Origin: Diploptera punctata
Lineage: Eukaryota > Arthropoda > Insecta > Blattodea > Blaberidae
NCBI GenBank assembly: GCA_030220185.1
Contig: JASPKZ010002338.1
Span: forward strand, 62,001 to 126,000
Reading direction: 5' to 3'
DNA: 64,000 bases
The translations under genes and the position numbers were made by a program. Shown one piece after another: positions 60,355-64,000 of the stretch (positions are counted from its first letter, which is position 1; each line of letters begins with the position of its first letter). The notes beneath the pieces are model-generated. The model had not been told where the DNA came from and made no database searches. It saw only the letters and a program-made list of their open reading frames with translations.

Positions 60355-60425
60355 TTTCCTTCAACTCAAAGTGATTTGTCTCCAGAGGTTCATGTCTAAA
60401 GCATCTTCTTCCCTCAAAATCTCTA
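60355..60425 (-). pseudogene. Tiny LINE C-terminal remnant
   Basis: Minus strand reads EILREEDALDMNLWRQIT, resembling the EDAxDRxxWR motif near the end of RTE-like proteins. Too short to assign. Confidence 0.3.
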
Positions 60426-60756
60426 GGTCCCATACTTCTCCTTGCTCCATCTAAAAATCAGTCTAAAATCAAAACAAAATATGGTGTGAGATGTTATTTT
60501 TATTAATATATGCTTTGGGAAAACTACTATAATTGTGGTATAGTAAACGCCGAAAATAAAGACTGAGCTACCGAGATTAAGAAAAATATTAATTTTCTTC
60601 ACCCAACAGATGACGCTGTTGATATTTGTCGGTAATACAGTAATCTGTAAACTGTTAGTTCCTCCTGCTCCTGCCATCGCCAGTAGTCTGCTGGAGTCTG
60701 AAGGGCAGATTACATTTAAAAATCATGGTTTGTATGTATAGGAGACCATATATGAG
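60426..60756. other. No gene recognised
   Basis: Unassigned flank of the full-length RTE-A insertion. Confidence 0.3.
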
Positions 60757-60766
60757 AAGTTTAATG

Positions 60767-61153
60767 GCATCCGCTCCATGGTATCTTTGCCTTGTCGTGG
60801 TGGAGTGGCTTGCGGGCTTAAATGATCCTGAGAGCTATGCCGGCGGTAGCATTGCTGCCGATAGGGTTACCCATAGCTCGACTGGTTCGAAGGTGCTAAG
60901 CCAGACGAAAAAAGTACGGCTTTGTCGAAGAGTTACGATCTTTCACCGTAAAAATACAACCGTCAAGAAATGCGGACATGGGTTCAACTGGGGTAAAATT
61001 TTCCGGAGGTCAAATAGAACCCCCAATTCGGTTCTCCGGGCGGGGACATACTTTCAGGGAAGGCGTGGCCATGCCAAAGGCTCAAACACAGGGACATGTT
61101 TCCTAGGAGTAAACATGGAATGTTTAGTACTTTATACAATAGCGGGGCACTAG
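60767..61153 (+). pseudogene. RTE-A 5' conserved region
   Basis: The frame covers PWYLCLVVVEWLAGLNDPES, GGSIAADRVTHSSTG, RVTIFHRKNTTVKKCGHGFN and GKIFRRSN. This block precedes the endonuclease and is often seen in insect proteins labelled craniofacial development protein 2-like (from memory). It is also retained in the deleted copy at 14,410-14,788. Its role is unknown; translation might start within it. Confidence 0.7.
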
Positions 61154-61820
61154 AGATATTAACGCGGGAATTAGATAAATCGCCCTTGGATATAGTCGCT
61201 TTACAGGAAGTTAGGTGGCCAGGAGAAGGTAGTCAGGAATCAGGAAGCTTTGCATTATACTATGGGGTGCAGAAAGACCTGCATTTGGAACGGGTTTTTT
61301 AGTCAGAAGGAGGATCCTATCCGCTATCCGAGATATTAAGTTTGTTAGTGATAGGATATCATACATAATTCTAAAGGGTAAACAACATGATTTTATAATT
61401 GTAAATGTACATGCCCCCACAGAAGATAAAGATGACAAGATCAAGGATGAGTTCTATTAAGAATTAGAATGCTTTATTTGATAGTCCTTTCTCACACGAT
61501 ATCATATGAAAATTGTCTTAGATCTTTAATGATAATTTTTAAAAAGTGGGACGGGAAGATATATTCAAACCAACAATAGGCAAATTCAGTCTTCATGAAG
61601 ATAGTAACGACAACGGGGTTAGATTAGTCACATTTGCCACATCAAAGAATCTCATTGTTAAGAGCACAACATTTCAGCATAAGGATATTCATAAATACAC
61701 CTGGACGTCCCAGATGGTGAAACTCGGAACCAAATAGATCATGTATTAGTGGATAAACGCTGGCACAGTAGCACAGTAGCATCATCGATGTTAGATCAGT
61801 TAGAGGACATCATCTGGTCA
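61096..61820 (+). pseudogene. RTE-A APE-type endonuclease
   Basis: LTRELDKSPLDIVALQEVRW carries the catalytic Glu (QEVRW). After a frameshift, IIVNVHAPTEDKDD holds the Y/H-AP motif, then GREDIFKPTIGKFSLHEDSN and HKYTWTSQMVKLGT (T-W motif) and a degraded DHVLVD. The final SDH-type motif is mutated (RGHHLVR). Interrupted by at least three frameshifts or stops. Confidence 0.75.
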
Positions 61821-61822
61821 GA

Positions 61823-62302
61823 GTGAAAATCATACAACGGCTATCGCTTATGAGAGGAACAAACGCTAAAGATGATTCTGTAAAATTTGAATTAAAAAAC
61901 TTGAAAAATGATGGAACGCGGCAAGAATACCAAATCAAAATTGCTAATAGATTTGAAGTACTGGAATCTTCAGATGACAATGTGGCAAACGAAGAAGAAA
62001 ATGATATAAATAAAGAATGGGAGGCTATAAGAGATACTATTAAATTTTCAGCATCAGAAAGCATTGGTTGTTTAAAAAAGAGGCAAAACAAGAAATGGTT
62101 TGATGAGGAATGTGCCGACAATGTAAAGAAAAGAAAACTAGCAAAAATGAAATGGGTACACGAGCCAAATGAGGTAAATTTAGAGCAATTGGGTAGTATT
62201 AGACGGGAAACCACCAAGTTACTAAAGAGTAAAAAGAAGGAATATTTGAGAAAGAAGATTAATGATCGTGAAATGAATGCAAAAAATAGGAACATTATAT
62301 AA
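61823..62302 (+). pseudogene. RTE-A linker between endonuclease and RT
   Basis: 159-codon open frame: charged, Lys/Glu-rich, ending KKEYLRKKINDREMNAKNRN. It contains WEAIRDTIKFSASESIG and KKRQNKKWFDEECADNVKKR, the usual spacer of RTE-type polyproteins (W-x-x-x-K...GxxxxKxxxxWFDxEC). No catalytic motif. Confidence 0.75.
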
Positions 62303-62449
62303 GTATATCAGGGAATTAGTATAGAGAAGAAAGGGTGGAAAATTTACTTTAATCAGCTATTAAATGTACATACAGAACAGGACACTGAGGAGGATAATTT
62401 ACAGACAGCAGAAATGCTAGTCGCATAACCAAGTGCATTAGAGGTTGAA

Positions 62450-63193
62450 ATGGCGATTGAAGAATTGAAGATGTATAAAGCATCAGGTTCAGATGAGATC
62501 CCAGCAGAACTGATAAAATCAGGGGGAGAAAAATTGATGGACAAGATACGCTGGTTGCTTAGTATGATTTGGGAGAAAGAAGCTCTTCCAGATGAATGGA
62601 AGGAATCAATTATCGTACCAATTTATAAGAAAGGAGATAAAACTGATTGCAACAACTACAGGAGCATCTCATTACTTTCAACTTCGTACAAAATTCTAAC
62701 AAATATATTAGTAAGCAGACTTACTCCCTATATTGATGACATTCTAGGAAATCATCAATGTGCATTTAGAAGAAACAGGTCTACAACAGATCAGATTTTT
62801 AGTATAAGACAGATTTTAGAAAAGAAATGGGAATATAATGGTACTGTACATCAACTAAACGTAGACTTCAAAAAAGCATATGATTCAATTAAGAGGGAGA
62901 AGTTATATATCCTGTTGGAGTTCGGAACTCCTAAAAAGTTAGTTAGACTTATACGAATGTGTCTAAATGGCACAAAGAGTAGGATACGTGTAGGCAAACA
63001 GTTTTCGGACACTTTTGAAATCCAGAATGGGTTGAAGCAAGGAGATGCACTATCTCCTCTACTATTTAATTTTGTACTAGAGCATGCCATTAAATCTTTA
63101 GAGAATGAGGAAGGCTTACAACCCAATGGTATTAATAAGCTGTTAGTTTATGCTGATGATGTAGTATTATTGGCCGACAGCGAGAGATACTAA
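62450..63193 (+). pseudogene. RTE-A reverse transcriptase
   Basis: 247 codons: KASGSDEIPAELIKSGG, IIVPIYKKGDKTDCNNYRSI, HQCAFRRNRSTTDQIFSIRQ, LNVDFKKAYDSIKREKLY (catalytic Asp), NGLKQGDALSPLLFNFVLEH and LLVYADDVVLLADSERY (catalytic YADD). The frame ends at 63,193 because of a 1-base loss relative to the 10.5-kb copy near 63,183. Confidence 0.88.
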
Positions 63194-63213
63194 AGGACAA
63201 TACGGACACACTA

Positions 63214-63960
63214 TTGAGTAACACTAAGAAATTAGGACTGGAAGTAAATATCAATAAAACTAAATATATGGTCACATGTAGAAATTCATTATATAATGAA
63301 AATGGACAGCTAATGACAAATGAGGGAAATTTTGAGGAAGTGGCTGAATTCAAATACCTAGGAACAATAATCACAAACAGGAATGAGATGCACAAAGAAA
63401 TTAAACTTAGGCTCAATTCTGGAAATGCGTGCTGTTATGCATTGCAGAGACTCTTGATGTCCCAACTCCTTTCAAAAAACGTTAAACTGAAAATATATAA
63501 AACTATTATTCTACCAGTTATATTATATGGGTGCGAAACATGGACTCTTACTTTAAGGGAGGAAAGGAGATTACAAGTATTTGAGAATAAAGTACTTAGG
63601 AAAGTTTTTGGACCAAAGAGAGATGAACAGACAGGTGAATGGATAAGACTGCATAACAATGAACTACATGGTCTTTATAGGAAGCCAGATATAATGAGAA
63701 CAGTTAAGTCTCATAGACAGATGGGCAGGACATGTTGCACGTATGGGGAATGAAAGACTTGCATGGAAGCTTCTTGTAGGAAAGCCAGAGGGAAAACGCC
63801 CAGTTGGTAGACTAAGAATGAGGTGAGAGAATAACATGAACTATGATTTGAGGGAAGTAGATTATACAGGCAATGATTGGAAAATAATTAGCTCAGGATA
63901 GGGATGTATGGAGAGCTTATGTCTGTGCGGCCATGAACCTACGGGTTCGATAGTGCCACT
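63214..63960 (+). pseudogene. RTE-A C-terminal region
   Basis: 179 codons open (63,214-63,753) from GLEVNINKTKYMVTCRNSLY through EFKYLGTIIT and LYGCETW; a small deletion near 63,718 shifts the frame in the RRLRWAGH block, then GRLRMR..., YDLREVDYTG and the terminal MNL...R can be followed out of frame to the tail. Confidence 0.85.
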
Positions 63961-64000
63961 GAGTAAGTAAGTAAGTTTAATGCGTATTATCGTCGGGTTA

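Larger units (their letters stand above)
60767..63972 (+). mobile_element. RTE-A: full-length (3.2 kb) non-LTR retrotransposon
   Basis: Extends from gcatccgctccatggtatc to the (AAGT)n tail, 3,206 bp, a length typical of RTE elements. AAGTTTAATG occurs at 60,757-60,766 and 63,973-63,982 (the first three bases overlap the tail repeat). Order: 5' conserved region, APE endonuclease, linker, RT, C-terminal region. At least five frame breaks, so it is inactive. It is the reference copy for the ~20 fragments elsewhere in the window. Confidence 0.92.

Noticed and set aside
61810..62295. 161-codon minus-strand ORF
   Set aside because: Antisense shadow of the Lys/Glu-rich RTE-A linker (61,823-62,302).

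Overview
The window looks like a repeat-dominated stretch of a large insect nuclear genome. It is AT-rich and intron-like, has no operons, and is packed with non-LTR retrotransposons (RTE-like LINEs), tRNA-derived SINEs, Penelope-like element (PLE) debris and small terminal-inverted-repeat elements. The commonest LINE has a C-terminal region containing GHVARMGNE and GRPRMRWEN, and its 5' part resembles what insect annotations often call 'craniofacial development protein 2-like'. From memory this fits a cockroach/termite-type genome, possibly Periplaneta; that is inference. No full host gene is visible. There are a few exon-sized open segments with good splice sites: a Ly6/LU-domain-like exon at 863-988 (-), two plus-strand candidates at 2.5 and 3.4 kb, and two minus-strand phase 0-0 segments at 25.65 and 19.85 kb, the latter with an in-frame stop. 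Most of the window may therefore be intron or intergenic DNA.

Family names used here are local labels. RTE-A: LINE with an (AAGT)n tail; one full-length dead copy at 60.8-64.0 kb, about 20 fragments, and one internally deleted copy. RTE-B: near-full-length LINE at 42.5-45.4 kb with a (GAT)n tail. LINE-C: 3' fragments with an (AGAT)n tail at 4.3 and 48.9 kb. LINE-D at 5.2-6.4 kb, with a C-terminal 195-bp segment repeated five times. LINE-E and LINE-F: (GAA)n tails at 57.9 and 58.7 kb. LINE-I at 27.8-33.9 kb, interrupted by PLE GIY-YIG fragments and with its middle tandemly triplicated. SINE1: about 290 bp, seven copies. SINE2: a tRNA head with two alternative 3' tails, 2a and 2b. SINE4 and SINE5: further tRNA-derived families. 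'tR': a dispersed repeat holding a complete cloverleaf. PLE units are recognised by GIY-YIG remnants, large head-to-head inverted repeats, and a recurring CTGA(A/T)GA...GAAAC hammerhead-like core.

Layout. 0-9 kb: possible host exons, a PLE palindrome, SINEs, LINE-D, and an old RTE-A copy broken by TIR elements. 9-16 kb: RTE-A copies, SINE2b copies with a target-site duplication, a scrambled DDE transposase and a PLE GIY-YIG domain. 16-28 kb: tR repeats, SINE2a inside a TIR element, a PLE palindrome, candidate exons and a 58-bp minisatellite. 28-34 kb: the LINE-I/PLE composite array. 34-42 kb: PLE inverted repeats and a tandem array of SINE heads. 42-50 kb: RTE-B, LINE-C and RTE-A. 50-60 kb: nested SINE/LINE stacks, a 279-bp tandem triplication, a PLE unit nested in SINE2b, and SINE/LINE pairs with shared tails. 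60.8-64 kb: the full-length RTE-A.

How the parts relate. Many insertions carry clear target-site duplications (10-17 bp for LINEs, 12-13 bp for the small PLE units, 8-15 bp for SINEs), so relative ages can be read from nesting. Two non-autonomous elements end in sequence closely matching the 3' end of a LINE in the same window (SINE2a with LINE-D; the 56.7-57.2 kb element with LINE-E), which suggests LINE-SINE partnerships. All recognisable reverse-transcriptase copies are interrupted by stops or frameshifts, so none looks active.
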